Assembly: GCA_020854035.1 (NCBI GenBank)
Contig: JADZGE010000019.1
Location: forward strand, 62,001-126,000
DNA from: Burkholderiales bacterium
Lineage (GTDB): Bacteria > Pseudomonadota > Gammaproteobacteria > Burkholderiales > SG8-41
Reading direction: 5' to 3'
Length of the DNA stretch: 64,000 bases
The translations under genes were made by a program, and so were the position numbers. Shown here piece by piece: positions 1 through 10,126 of the stretch. Position 1 is the stretch's first letter. Every line of letters starts with the position of its first letter. The notes below the pieces were generated by a model, which did not search any database, was not told the DNA's origin, and saw nothing but the letters and a program-made list of their open reading frames with translations.

Positions 1-202
1 GCGCCTTCCCCGCCGCGGGCGCCGCCCAGAACCCCTCGTCGGTCGCGGAATGCTCGCCCGCGCCATCGTAGAGACAGCATTCGAGATTGCCGAACAACAC
101 GTCCGCGCCGCGCAACGTCGGAGCGACCTGCGCGAACGGGACGGCGGCATCCGTGACGTTCATCAGGTTGACGTCACCGGTCAACAGGATCGTGCAAACC
201 AT
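1..202 (-). CDS. CapA-family metallophosphatase, N-terminal fragment
   Basis: Reading the minus strand from the ATG at 202 gives 67 codons that stay open to the window edge, so only the N terminus is present. The peptide begins MVCTILLTGDVNLMNVTD and continues with ADVLFGNLECCLYD. The GDV and GNLE motifs are the first metal-binding motifs of the CapA/PgsA poly-gamma-glutamate-synthesis-type calcineurin-like phosphoesterases. A purine-rich GAGGGC lies about a dozen bases upstream of the ATG. The gene diverges from the uspA gene. The specific substrate cannot be inferred from the fragment. Confidence 0.7.
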   Translation of the reverse strand, partial: MVCTILLTGDVNLMNVTDAAVPFAQVAPTLRGADVLFGNLECCLYDGAGEHSATDEGFWAAPAAGKA

Positions 203-260
203 CGACGGCCAGCGCCCTCTTTCCTGTGCAGGGGGGTTTACGCGAGCGACGCTGTAGCCG

Positions 261-266
261 ATTATA
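261..266 (-). promoter_or_regulatory. Possible -10 element for the CapA-like gene
   Basis: The minus strand reads TATAAT here, about 60 bases upstream of the CapA-like ATG. No convincing -35 hexamer lies at the right distance, so this is only a candidate. Confidence 0.3.
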
Positions 267-316
267 GCGGCGCCGCGGCGCATGCCGGCGGCGCCTCTTG
301 ACAGCGTGTCTGCCGC

Positions 317-344
317 GGGACACGATTGCCGGGGTCCATATAAT
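317..344 (+). promoter_or_regulatory. Candidate sigma-70 promoter of uspA
   Basis: A perfect TATAAT at 339-344 is preceded by GGGACA at 317-322 with 16 bases between them. It lies about 47 bases upstream of the uspA start. The -35 is weak (4 of 6), so activation may be needed. Confidence 0.5.
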
Positions 345-391
345 GAGATTGCGGGGCAACACCGTCACGGCCCCGCAGAGGAGAGCGGCCG

Positions 392-832
392 ATGTTCACG
401 AATATCCTGATCCCGACCGACGGCTCCGAGCTTTCGCAGCGCGCGGTGCGCAAGGCGGTCGAACTCGCCAAAGTGCACGGCGCTCGTCTGACGGGTGTGC
501 ACGTCATTCCCGACTACCACTTGCTGATCGCGTACGAGGGCGCGTTCGATCCCGTCACGGAAGAGCGCATCGAGGAAGAAGCCAAGGCGCGGGCCGAGAG
601 CTATCTCGCTTTCGTGCGCACGTGTGCGCGGGACGCGGGGATCGAATGCGAGACGGTGTGCGAGACGAGCGATCATCCGTACGACGCGATATTGAAGACC
701 GCCGGGGCGCGCAAGTGCGATCTCATCGTGATGACCTCGCACGGGCGCAAGGGCCTGGCCGCGGTATTGCTCGGCAGCGAGACCCGCAAGGTCCTGACGC
801 ACGGCAAGGTGCCGGTCCTGGTCGTGCGCTAG
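392..832 (+). CDS. Universal stress protein (UspA family)
   Basis: This 146-residue, single-domain protein matches the usual UspA length. It starts MFTNILIPTDGSELSQRAV, the typical first strand with the Asp that binds ATP. Near the end it has VMTSHGRKG followed by LLGSETRKVL, which fits the G-2x-G-9x-G(S/T) ATP-binding signature, so it is probably the ATP-binding type. A GAGGAGAG ribosome-binding site lies just upstream. It stands alone between a divergent CapA-like gene and a structured intergenic region. A paralogue lies at 15943. The exact stress signal cannot be read from the sequence. Confidence 0.92.
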   Translation: MFTNILIPTDGSELSQRAVRKAVELAKVHGARLTGVHVIPDYHLLIAYEGAFDPVTEERIEEEAKARAESYLAFVRTCARDAGIECETVCETSDHPYDAILKTAGARKCDLIVMTSHGRKGLAAVLLGSETRKVLTHGKVPVLVVR

Positions 833-835
833 GAG

Positions 836-859
836 TCTGCCGGACATTGCCCCGGCAGA
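836..859 (+). terminator. Hairpin directly after uspA
   Basis: TCTGCCGG (836-843) pairs with CCGGCAGA (852-859) across an 8-base loop, beginning four bases after the uspA stop codon. Only a short T-containing tail follows, so it may be a transcript-end stabiliser rather than a strong intrinsic terminator. A related sequence follows the second pilin gene at 58324. Confidence 0.45.
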
Positions 860-975
860 TTCCTTGAGCAAGGTTGCCGGTTGCGGCGGCATCGCGCCAA
901 CCGATCGAGATGAAATGATGTTTTCTTTTGAGGTGGCCTTGCGTCCACATGATGCTGCGTGGCAGCAGAAAACGC

Positions 976-1004
976 TTGCATTCGGCCGGAAGAAGGGGCA
1001 TAAT
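976..1004 (+). promoter_or_regulatory. Candidate promoter of the small RNA
   Basis: TTGCAT (976-981) and CATAAT (999-1004) are separated by exactly 17 bases. The predicted start near 1011 coincides with the first base of a folded RNA that ends in an intrinsic terminator. Confidence 0.55.
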
Positions 1005-1010
1005 CTCCCT

Positions 1011-1104
1011 GCGCCGACGCACCAGCTGCGAAGGCGCATTCCTCCAAAACCTCCTCCTTTGGTGGATTTTTAAGCGCAACTCTAACGGGTTGCGCTTTTT
1101 TTTT
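1011..1104 (+). ncRNA. Candidate small RNA with a C-rich anti-Shine-Dalgarno loop
   Basis: About 94 nt with three consecutive hairpins by hand folding. Hairpin 1 pairs GCGCC (1011-1015) with GGCGC (1033-1037), and inside it CGCA (1018-1021) with TGCG (1027-1030). Hairpin 2 pairs 1041-1048 with 1058-1065, with one U-U mismatch, and exposes the loop ACCTCCTCC at 1049-1057, which is complementary to Shine-Dalgarno sequences. Hairpin 3 is an intrinsic terminator ending in a run of T. A promoter-like element sits at the right distance upstream, and no plausible coding frame covers the region. The layout resembles the toxic anti-SD small RNAs reported from Betaproteobacteria. That family assignment is from memory and unverified. 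Confidence 0.7.
1072..1104 (+). terminator. Rho-independent terminator of the small RNA
   Basis: AAGCGCAAC (1072-1080) pairs perfectly with GTTGCGCTT (1089-1097), followed by seven more T residues to 1104. It is the clearest intrinsic terminator in the window. Confidence 0.85.
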
Positions 1105-1130
1105 GGGAGGCGGGGTTCGCCGCCCCCGCC

Positions 1131-1187
1131 AAGACCAACCGCCATTGCGCCGCAGGAGGATTTGTGCGGTGCAATATTTCTGGTCTT
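1131..1187 (+). other. Long two-part inverted repeat with a GGAGG-bearing loop
   Basis: The outer arms AAGACCA (1131-1137) and TGGTCTT (1181-1187) pair perfectly. The inner arms ATTGC-G-CCGCA (1144-1154) and TGCGG-T-GCAAT (1165-1175) pair with one G-U. The loop at 1155-1164 is GGAGGATTTG. As RNA this would be a stable stem presenting a Shine-Dalgarno-like loop complementary to the anti-SD loop of the small RNA 100 bases upstream. No coding frame is evident. The rest of 1188-1410 shows only a TATACT at about 1297 and nothing else recognisable. Confidence 0.5.
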
Positions 1188-1414
1188 CCGTAGGGGTGCG
1201 CTTCGCAGGGAAGGTGCGGGCATCAAGGCCCCGGCCACCTGCTTCGTTGTCCACGAGCACGACGGTGCCGCGCGCACGGTAAGCCCGATGCGTTTGCTAT
1301 ACTCCGCGCTCGCGCCGCGGGCCGGTCGTCCAGGCTCGACGTTTCTAGCGGCGGACTTGTGCTTGCGATCGGCTGCTCGCGAGCGGTGGCGGCTGATACC
1401 CCGCGTTCCCGGAA

Positions 1415-1430
1415 CTTGACTGCGGTCAAG
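1415..1430 (+). promoter_or_regulatory. Crp/Fnr-type operator upstream of sucC
   Basis: CTTGACTGCGGTCAAG is a palindrome of form TTGAC-N4-GTCAA. Its centre (1422.5) lies about 25-30 bases upstream of AT-rich -10-like sequence (TGTAAT at 1448, ATAGAT at 1452), consistent with an activator site near -41.5. Matching sites occur at 16479 and 20641. Confidence 0.65.
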
Positions 1431-1501
1431 GCCGCGCCCGGAACGCATGTAATAGATTGACCGGAGCGCGCAACGCGCGGTCCGAACTCAAGAATTTCGC
1501 G

Positions 1502-2668
1502 GTGAAAATCCACGAGTACCAGGCCAAGGAACTCCTGCGTAGCTACGGTGTTGCGACTCCCGCGGGCCACGCGTGCTTCACGGTCGAGGAAGCGGTGGCG
1601 GCGGCGAGGAAGCTTGCCGGCAAGGTCTGGGTCGTCAAGGCGCAGATCCATGCGGGCGGGCGCGGCAAGGGTGGCGGCGTGAAAGTGGCGAAATCGCTCG
1701 ACGAGGTGCGCGACCACGCGAGCCGGATCCTCGGCATGCAGTTGAAGACGCCTCAGACCGGCCCGGAGGGCCAGAAGGTCCGGCGCCTGCTGATCGAGGA
1801 GGGAGCCGACATCCGCAAGGAGCTCTATATCGGCATCGTCGTTGACCGCGGGACCCAGCGAGTGACGCTCATGGCTTCCAGCGAAGGCGGCATGGACATC
1901 GAGGAAGTCGCCGCGAAGGCGCCGGAAAAGATCCACCGGACGGCGATCGACCCGGCGACGGGTCTCACCGACCGGGAAGCGGAGGACATGGCGATCCGGA
2001 TCGGCATTCCCGAAGAAACCGTCCCGCAGGCGCGCGAGCTCCTGAAGGCGCTCTGCCGGGCTTTCGAGCGGACCGACGCCTCGCTCGTCGAGGTCAATCC
2101 CCTGATACTCACGGGCGAGGGCCGGGTGGTCGCGCTCGACGCCAAGATGAATTTCGACGACAGCGCGCTCTTCCGCCACCCCGAGATCGTCGCCCTGCGC
2201 GACCTGGACGAGGAAAATCCGGCCGAGGTCGAAGCTTCGCGGCACGACTTGAGCTACATCCAGCTCGACGGCAACATCGGCTGCCTGGTGAACGGCGCGG
2301 GCCTTGCGATGGCGACGATGGACATCATCAAGCTCTACGGCGGGGCGCCGGCCAATTTCCTCGACGTGGGCGGCGGCGCGACGACCGGGAAGGTGACCGA
2401 GGCGTTCAAGATCATGCTGCGCAATCCGAAGCTCGCGGCGATCCTCATCAACATCTTCGGCGGGATCATGAAGTGCGACATCATCGCGCAGGGCGTCGTT
2501 GCCGCGGCGCGCGAGGTCGGGCTGACCGTGCCGCTCGTCGTGAGGCTCGAAGGCACCAACGTCGAGACCGGCAAGCGCATGCTCGCCGAGTCCGGCCTGC
2601 CCATCATTTCGGGTGCCAACATGGCTGACGCGGCGCAGAAAGTCGTGGCTGCGGCCGCGGGACGATGA
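1502..2668 (+). CDS. sucC: Succinyl-CoA ligase (ADP-forming) beta subunit
   Basis: Catalyses the nucleotide-dependent interconversion of succinate and succinyl-CoA with SucD. The GTG at 1502 begins [12 protein letters not shown], the canonical N terminus, and yields 388 residues, the length of E. coli SucC; the longer frame from 1457 is not needed. Visible features are the ATP-grasp region ([16 protein letters not shown]), [24 protein letters not shown] and the C-terminal CoA-ligase segment [10 protein letters not shown] with [10 protein letters not shown]. Malate-CoA ligase (MtkA) is related, but this sequence looks like ordinary betaproteobacterial SucC. It is followed by sucD, formate dehydrogenase and formate-THF ligase on the same strand. 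A Crp/Fnr-type palindrome lies about 75 bases upstream. Confidence 0.93.
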   Translation: MKIHEYQAKELLRSYGVATPAGHACFTVEEAVAAARKLAGKVWVVKAQIHAGGRGKGGGVKVAKSLDEVRDHASRILGMQLKTPQTGPEGQKVRRLLIEEGADIRKELYIGIVVDRGTQRVTLMASSEGGMDIEEVAAKAPEKIHRTAIDPATGLTDREAEDMAIRIGIPEETVPQARELLKALCRAFERTDASLVEVNPLILTGEGRVVALDAKMNFDDSALFRHPEIVALRDLDEENPAEVEASRHDLSYIQLDGNIGCLVNGAGLAMATMDIIKLYGGAPANFLDVGGGATTGKVTEAFKIMLRNPKLAAILINIFGGIMKCDIIAQGVVAAAREVGLTVPLVVRLEGTNVETGKRMLAESGLPIISGANMADAAQKVVAAAAGR

Positions 2669-2737
2669 AGGCGCCGCTCGAGGGGCGAAAGTGAGCGGTC
2701 ACTCCCGGTTTTCGGGCATTCTTTCCAAGCCACGCGC

Positions 2738-3616
2738 ATGGCCATCCTGATCGACAAGAGTACGCGGGTCGTTACCCAGGGCATCACCGGCAAGACCGGG
2801 CAGTTTCACACCCGGGCGGGCAAGGACTACGCGTATGGCGCTAACTGCTATGTCGCCGGGGTGACGCCCGGCAAGGGCGGGCAGCGGTTCGAAGGCATCC
2901 CGATCTTCGAATCGGTGAAGGACGCGAAGCAGGCGACCGGCTGCAACGTCTCCGTGATTTACGTTCCGCCCCCGTACGCCGCGGCGGCGATCGACGAGGC
3001 GGTGGACGCCGGCATGGACCTCGTGATCTGCATCACCGAGGGCATCCCCGTGCTGGACATGGTCCGCACCCGCCACGGCATGCGTGGCAGCAGGACGCTT
3101 CTGGTCGGCCCGAACTGCCCGGGCGTCATTACCCCGGACGAGATCAAGATCGGCATCATGCCCGGCCATATCCACAGGTCGGGGCCGATCGGCGTCGTGT
3201 CGCGCTCGGGAACTCTCACTTACGAGGCGGTCGGACAGTTGATGGAGGAGGGGCTCGGCCAGTCGAGCTGCGTGGGCATCGGCGGGGACCCGGTGAACGG
3301 GCTGAAGCACATCGATGTCCTGAAGATGTTCAACGACGATCCGCGGACCGAGGCGGTCATCATGGTGGGCGAGATCGGCGGCAGCAACGAAGAAGAGGCC
3401 GCGCGCTGGGTGAAGGACAACATGAGGAAGCCGGTCGTGGGCTTCATCGCGGGGGTGACGGCGCCGCCCGGCAAGCGCATGGGACACGCGGGCGCGATCA
3501 TCTCCGGGGGCAAGGGGACCGCCGCCGAGAAGCTCGCCGTGATGGAGGAATGCGGGATCCGCACGACCCGCAATCCGGCGGAGATGGGCAAGCTCGTGAA
3601 GTCGGTGCTGAAATAA
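2738..3616 (+). CDS. sucD: Succinyl-CoA ligase alpha subunit
   Basis: Partner of SucC; it carries the CoA site and the phosphohistidine. The 292-residue protein starts [18 protein letters not shown] and contains the CoA-binding Rossmann domain, [11 protein letters not shown], the NNP/GSRSGTL-like stretch [11 protein letters not shown] and the phosphorylation-site motif [14 protein letters not shown] near residue 250. The length is normal for the family (about 290). It lies 69 bases after sucC and 57 bases before the formate dehydrogenase diaphorase gene. In this setting succinyl-CoA could serve as CoA donor for oxalate activation, which is an inference from gene content. Confidence 0.94.
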   Translation: MAILIDKSTRVVTQGITGKTGQFHTRAGKDYAYGANCYVAGVTPGKGGQRFEGIPIFESVKDAKQATGCNVSVIYVPPPYAAAAIDEAVDAGMDLVICITEGIPVLDMVRTRHGMRGSRTLLVGPNCPGVITPDEIKIGIMPGHIHRSGPIGVVSRSGTLTYEAVGQLMEEGLGQSSCVGIGGDPVNGLKHIDVLKMFNDDPRTEAVIMVGEIGGSNEEEAARWVKDNMRKPVVGFIAGVTAPPGKRMGHAGAIISGGKGTAAEKLAVMEECGIRTTRNPAEMGKLVKSVLK

Positions 3617-3673
3617 GGTCCGGCGCGCCGCGTGCGCGCCGGGGATCGAGGAGAAAAGTTGGAAGGCGGCAGT

Positions 3674-5341
<1,668 letters not shown>

Positions 5342-5468
5342 CTGTGAGCCACGGACTGCGAGCCATGGGCCGGGCGGTGCCGCTCGATACCACGAGCTCA
5401 CGGCTCGTAGCGCGAAGCTGCAGGCGGAGCGAGCGATGAGGGCGACGAGCGAGGAAGAGCGCGCGGCG

Positions 5469-8246
5469 ATGCCGGTGGAGTTCAGGCTGAACGGCCGGGA
5501 CGTGTCCGCGCGCGGCGGCGAGACGATACTCCAGGCGGCGCGGCGCCACGGTGTCGTGATTCCCCATCTCTGCTACAAGGAGGGGCTGCGGCCCGACGGC
5601 AACTGCCGCGCCTGCGTGGTCGAGGTGAAGGGCGAGCGGGTCCTTGCTGCGTCGTGCTGCCGCAAGCCGGCGCCGGGAATGGAGGTCGTCACCGACAACG
5701 AGCGCGCCCGCCACTCACAGAGAATGGTGCTGGAGCTGCTGCTCTCCGACATGCCGGAAGCGCGGCACACGCTCGATTCGGAACTCGACCGCTGGGTGAA
5801 AGCGCTCGCGGTGGGCAAGCCGCGGTTTGCGCCGCGCCGCCAGCCGGCGGCGGATCGCTCCCACCACGGCATCGCCGTCAACCTCGATTCCTGCATCCAG
5901 TGCACGCGGTGCCTGCGCGCCTGCCGCGAGGAGCAGGTGAACGACGTGATCGGCTACGCGTTCCGGGGCGATCACTCGAAGATCGTGTTCGACATGGACG
6001 ACCCGATGGGGGGATCGACCTGCGTCGGCTGCGGCGAGTGCGTGCAGGCGTGCCCAACCGGGGCACTCATGCCGGCGGGCGGCGTCGGCCTCGAGACGCC
6101 CGAGCGGGAAGTGCACTCGGTATGCCCGTACTGCGGCGTCGGCTGCCAGTTGACCTACGCGGTGAAGGGGAACCGCATCCTCTACGTGAACGGGCGGGAT
6201 GGGCCATCCAACCACGGGCGGCTCTGCGTGAAGGGGCGCTACGGCTTCGACTACGTCCACCACCGCCACCGGTTGACGACGCCCCTCGTGCGCAAACCCG
6301 GGGTACCGAAACACGCGGATTTCACGGTGGACCCGGCGAGCCCGCTCGGGCATTTCCGCGAGGCGAGCTGGGAGGAGGCGCTCGATCTCGCCGCGGCGGG
6401 GTTGAAACGCATCCGGGACCGCGACGGCGCGGGCGCGCTCGCCGGCTTCGGCTCCGCCAAGGGCACGAACGAGGAAGCCTACCTCTTCCAGAAACTCGTG
6501 CGCACCGGCTTCGGCTCGAACAACGTGGACCATTGCACCCGGCTCTGCCATGCCTCCAGCGTCGCGGCGCTGATGGAAGGCGTCGCTTCCGCCGCGGTAT
6601 CGAACCAGGTGAACGACGTCGCGCGCGCCGAGGTGATCTTCCTCATCGGCGCCAACCCGGTTTCCAACCACCCGGTCGCGGCGACATGGATCAAGAACGC
6701 CGTGAAGCGCGGCGCGAAGCTCGTCTACGCCGACCCGCGCCGCTCCGAGCTCTCGCGTCACGCGCACTTCATGCTGCAGTTCAAGCCCGACACCGATGTC
6801 GCGCTCCTGAACGCCATGATGCACACCATCGTGCACGAGGGGCTCGTCAACGAGGACTTCGTGAGAAGCCGCGTCTCGGGCTACGAGGAACTCGCGAAGA
6901 ACGTCGCGGGCTACAGCGCCGGGGCGATGGCGCCCATATGCGGCATACCGGCCGCGACCATCCGGGAAGTGGCGCGGCTTTACGCCACGGCGAAGAGCGC
7001 GATGATCCTGTGGGGCATGGGCGTCTCCCAGCACGTGCACGGCACCGACAACGCCCGCTGCCTGATCGCGCTCTGCATGATCACCGGCCAGATCGGCCGT
7101 CCCGGCACGGGGCTGCACCCGCTGCGCGGGCAGAACAACGTCCAGGGCGCGTCGGACGCGGGCCTCATTCCGATGGTTTTCCCCGATTACCAGCGGGTCG
7201 ACGATGCCGCGGCGCGCGCGCGGTTCGAGAAACTGTGGGGCGCGAAGCTCGACCCGAAACCGGGGCTGACGGTCGTGGAGATCGTGCGCGCCGCGCTCGC
7301 CGGCCGGATACGCGGCATGTACATCATGGGCGAGAACCCGGCGATGTCCGATCCGGACGCGAATCACGCGCGCGCCGCGCTCGCGAAGCTGGAGCACCTC
7401 GTCGTCCAGGAGATCTTCCTCACCGAGACCTGCTACCACGCGGACGTGATCCTGCCGGCGACGGCGTGGCCGGAGAAGCATGGCACGGTCACCAATACCG
7501 ACCGCATGGTCCAGCTCGGGCGCAAGGCGCTCGCGGCGCCGGGGCAGGCGCGCGAGGACCTGTGGATCATCCAGGAGATGGCGCGGCGCATCGGGCTCGA
7601 CTGGAATTACCGCGGGCCCGCGGATGTCTTCGACGAGATGCGCCGCGGCATGAACTCGATCGCGGGCATCACCTGGGAGCGGCTCGAAACCGAGGGCTGC
7701 GTCACCTACCCCTGCGAGAACGAGGGCGATCCCGGGCAGCCGACGGTGTTCGTCGAGCGCTTCCCGACGCCGAGCGGGCGCGCGAAGCTCGTTCCGGCCG
7801 ACATCATTCCCGCGGCGGAGCGGCCCGATCGCGACTACCCGTTCGTGCTGATCACCGGCCGCCAGATCGAGCACTGGCACACGGGGGCGATCACGCGGCG
7901 CGCCGCGGTGCTCGACGCGATCGAGCCCGAGCCGACCGTGTCCATGAACCCGCTCGACCTCGACGCGCTCGGCGCGAAGCCGGGGGACGTCGTGACGGTG
8001 GCGTCGCGGCGCGGCATCATCTCGCTCTACGCGCGCGCCGACGAGGGCACCCCGCGCGGCGCGGTGTTCGTGCCGTTCTGCTTCTACGAGGCGGCGGCGA
8101 ACCTTCTCACCAACCCGGCGCTCGACCCGTTCGGCAAGATCCCCGAGTTCAAGTACTGCGCGGTGAAAGTGACGCTGGGCGGGGAACTCATGCCGCGCTC
8201 GAGTTACGGCGGCGGCCAGGCGCTCGGCGCGCGGCAGAGCGCGTAA
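5469..8246 (+). CDS. Formate dehydrogenase alpha subunit (Mo/W-bis-MGD)
   Basis: Catalytic subunit oxidising formate to CO2. From the N terminus it has a [2Fe-2S] ferredoxin domain ([17 protein letters not shown]), two [4Fe-4S] sites ([11 protein letters not shown] and [16 protein letters not shown]), a further cluster site CPYCGVGC, then the molybdopterin oxidoreductase domain. The metal ligand is Cys360 in [11 protein letters not shown], so it is a cysteine and not a selenocysteine enzyme. The C-terminal dinucleotide-binding domain contains [13 protein letters not shown]. It resembles M. extorquens Fdh1A, but Mo versus W cannot be read from the sequence. ATG 5469 follows GAGGAAGAG; ATG 5436 is the alternative. 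No fdhD is seen; moaC lies 50 kb away. Confidence 0.92.
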   Translation: MPVEFRLNGRDVSARGGETILQAARRHGVVIPHLCYKEGLRPDGNCRACVVEVKGERVLAASCCRKPAPGMEVVTDNERARHSQRMVLELLLSDMPEARHTLDSELDRWVKALAVGKPRFAPRRQPAADRSHHGIAVNLDSCIQCTRCLRACREEQVNDVIGYAFRGDHSKIVFDMDDPMGGSTCVGCGECVQACPTGALMPAGGVGLETPEREVHSVCPYCGVGCQLTYAVKGNRILYVNGRDGPSNHGRLCVKGRYGFDYVHHRHRLTTPLVRKPGVPKHADFTVDPASPLGHFREASWEEALDLAAAGLKRIRDRDGAGALAGFGSAKGTNEEAYLFQKLVRTGFGSNNVDHCTRLCHASSVAALMEGVASAAVSNQVNDVARAEVIFLIGANPVSNHPVAATWIKNAVKRGAKLVYADPRRSELSRHAHFMLQFKPDTDVALLNAMMHTIVHEGLVNEDFVRSRVSGYEELAKNVAGYSAGAMAPICGIPAATIREVARLYATAKSAMILWGMGVSQHVHGTDNARCLIALCMITGQIGRPGTGLHPLRGQNNVQGASDAGLIPMVFPDYQRVDDAAARARFEKLWGAKLDPKPGLTVVEIVRAALAGRIRGMYIMGENPAMSDPDANHARAALAKLEHLVVQEIFLTETCYHADVILPATAWPEKHGTVTNTDRMVQLGRKALAAPGQAREDLWIIQEMARRIGLDWNYRGPADVFDEMRRGMNSIAGITWERLETEGCVTYPCENEGDPGQPTVFVERFPTPSGRAKLVPADIIPAAERPDRDYPFVLITGRQIEHWHTGAITRRAAVLDAIEPEPTVSMNPLDLDALGAKPGDVVTVASRRGIISLYARADEGTPRGAVFVPFCFYEAAANLLTNPALDPFGKIPEFKYCAVKVTLGGELMPRSSYGGGQALGARQSA

Positions 8247-8374
8247 GAAGCGTATCGCCGCACGGACACAGGAGAAGCATTCCCGGGGGTGTCGTCGCGG
8301 GCCCGCGGCCCGGTGGTTCACCCCCTGCGCCTCCGCGCCTGCGCGGCCATTTCATCCAGGAGAGGAACAACGAC

Positions 8375-10051
8375 ATGGCATTGTCCGACATCGAAATTGC
8401 CCAGCAGGCGAAAATGTTCCGCGCCACCGAGATCGCGAAGCGGCTCGGCATCCCCGAGGAAAGGCTGATTCCCTACGGCCACTACAAGGCCAAGGTCGCG
8501 CTCGACTACGTCGCGAGCCTCAAGGGGAGGAAGGACGGGAAGCTCGTCCTCGTCACCGCGATCAGCCCCACGCCGGCGGGCGAGGGCAAGACGACGACGA
8601 CGGTGGGGCTCGGCGACGCGTTGAATCGCATCGGGAAGAAGGCGATCATTTGTCTGCGCGAGCCCTCGCTCGGGCCCGTGTTCGGCATGAAGGGCGGCGC
8701 GGCGGGCGGCGGCCACGCGCAGGTCGTGCCGATGGAGGACATCAACCTCCACTTCACGGGGGACTTCAACGCCATCGCCCTCGCGAACAATCTCCTCGCG
8801 GCCGCGATCGACAACCACATCAACCACGGCAACGAGCTCGGCATCGACGTGCGGCGCATTCAGTGGAAGCGCGTCATGGACATGAACGACCGGGCGCTGC
8901 GCGAGATCGTCGTCTCGCTCGGGGGCGCCGCCAACGGATTCCCGCGCCAGGACGGCTTCGACATCGTGGTCGCGTCCGAGGTGATGGCGATCTTCTGCCT
9001 CGCGACCTCGTTGAAGGACCTGAAGGAGCGCCTCGGCAATATCGTCGCGGGCTACACGCGCGAGCAGAAACCGGTGCGCGCCCGCGATCTCAAGGTGCAC
9101 GGCGCCATGACGGTCCTCCTCAAGGACGCGCTCGCGCCCAACCTCGTGCAGACGCTGGAGGGCAGCCCCGCGTTCATCCACGGCGGACCGTTCGCGAACA
9201 TCGCGCACGGCTGCAACTCCGTGATCGCGACGCAGACGGCGCTCAAGCTCGCCGACTACGTCGTGACCGAAGCGGGCTTCGGCGCCGACCTCGGCGCCGA
9301 GAAGTTCGTCGACATCAAGTGCCGCAAGAGCGGGCTGCGACCCGACGCCGTCGTCATCGTGGCGACGCTGCGGGCATTGAAGTATCACGGTGGCGTCGAG
9401 GTGAAGGAAGTGAACAGGGAGAACCTCGCGGCGCTGGAGAAGGGCATCGCCAACCTCGAGCGCCACGTCAACAACGTGCACAACCACTACGGCCTGCCGT
9501 GCGTGGTGGCGATCAACCGCTTCAGCTTCGACACCGCGGCGGAAGTGGCGCTCCTCCAGAGGAAGATGCTGCCGCACCAGGTGCCGGTGCTGCTCGCCAC
9601 GCACTGGGCCGACGGCGGCGCGGGCGCAGTGGACGTGGCGAAGGCGGTGGTGGAGTTGATCGAGAAGGGCGGCGCGGGCTTCAAGTTCGTCTACGAGGAC
9701 GGGCTGCCGCTATGGGAGAAGATGAAGGCGATCGCGACGAAGATCTACGGCGCCGCCGACATCACCGGCGACTCGAAGGTGCGCGCGCAGGTGAAGAGGC
9801 TGCAGGACGAGGGCTACGGGCACTATCCGGTATGCGTGGCGAAGACTCAGTACTCGTTCTCGACGGACGCGGGGCTGCGCAACGCGCCCTGCGGGCACGT
9901 CGTCAACGTGCGCGAGGTGCGGCTCGCCGCCGGCGCGGAGTTCGTCGTGATGATCTGCGGCGATATCATGACGATGCCCGGCCTGCCGAAGCTGCCGTCG
10001 GCCGAGAAGATCGATCTGACGGACGACGGCAAGGTCGTGGGGCTGTTCTAG
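8375..10051 (+). CDS. fhs: Formate-tetrahydrofolate ligase
   Basis: Makes 10-formyl-THF from formate, THF and ATP, the entry of formate into C1 assimilation. The 558-residue length is typical. The P-loop-like motif [18 protein letters not shown] lies near residues 66-83, followed by [19 protein letters not shown], a hallmark of the family, and [22 protein letters not shown] 8375 is preceded by CAGGAGAGG; the frame is open far upstream but that part belongs to the fdhA region. It is the last metabolic gene of the apparent sucCD-fdh-fhs operon, 128 bases after fdhA, a gap that shows no other feature. Confidence 0.96.
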   Translation: MALSDIEIAQQAKMFRATEIAKRLGIPEERLIPYGHYKAKVALDYVASLKGRKDGKLVLVTAISPTPAGEGKTTTTVGLGDALNRIGKKAIICLREPSLGPVFGMKGGAAGGGHAQVVPMEDINLHFTGDFNAIALANNLLAAAIDNHINHGNELGIDVRRIQWKRVMDMNDRALREIVVSLGGAANGFPRQDGFDIVVASEVMAIFCLATSLKDLKERLGNIVAGYTREQKPVRARDLKVHGAMTVLLKDALAPNLVQTLEGSPAFIHGGPFANIAHGCNSVIATQTALKLADYVVTEAGFGADLGAEKFVDIKCRKSGLRPDAVVIVATLRALKYHGGVEVKEVNRENLAALEKGIANLERHVNNVHNHYGLPCVVAINRFSFDTAAEVALLQRKMLPHQVPVLLATHWADGGAGAVDVAKAVVELIEKGGAGFKFVYEDGLPLWEKMKAIATKIYGAADITGDSKVRAQVKRLQDEGYGHYPVCVAKTQYSFSTDAGLRNAPCGHVVNVREVRLAAGAEFVVMICGDIMTMPGLPKLPSAEKIDLTDDGKVVGLF

Positions 10052-10126
10052 CGGGGAGTGGCCGCGCGGCATCCGCCCGCGCGGGGGCCGGGTACGAGGC
10101 CCCGGCAATTCCCGGGAGCTGACCGC

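Noticed and set aside
864-1419. Open frames across the small RNA region, including 928-1419
   Set aside because: They cross a strong terminator and have composition and sequence unlike the neighbouring genes.
1457-1501. Extended N terminus of SucC starting at 1457
   Set aside because: The GTG at 1502 gives the family's exact N terminus and length; the extension overlaps the promoter region.
10052-10126. GGGGAGTGGC upstream of the P-type ATPase, resembling the riboswitch L1
   Set aside because: It differs at a conserved base, no GAGACC-like 3' block follows, and only 75 bases are available.
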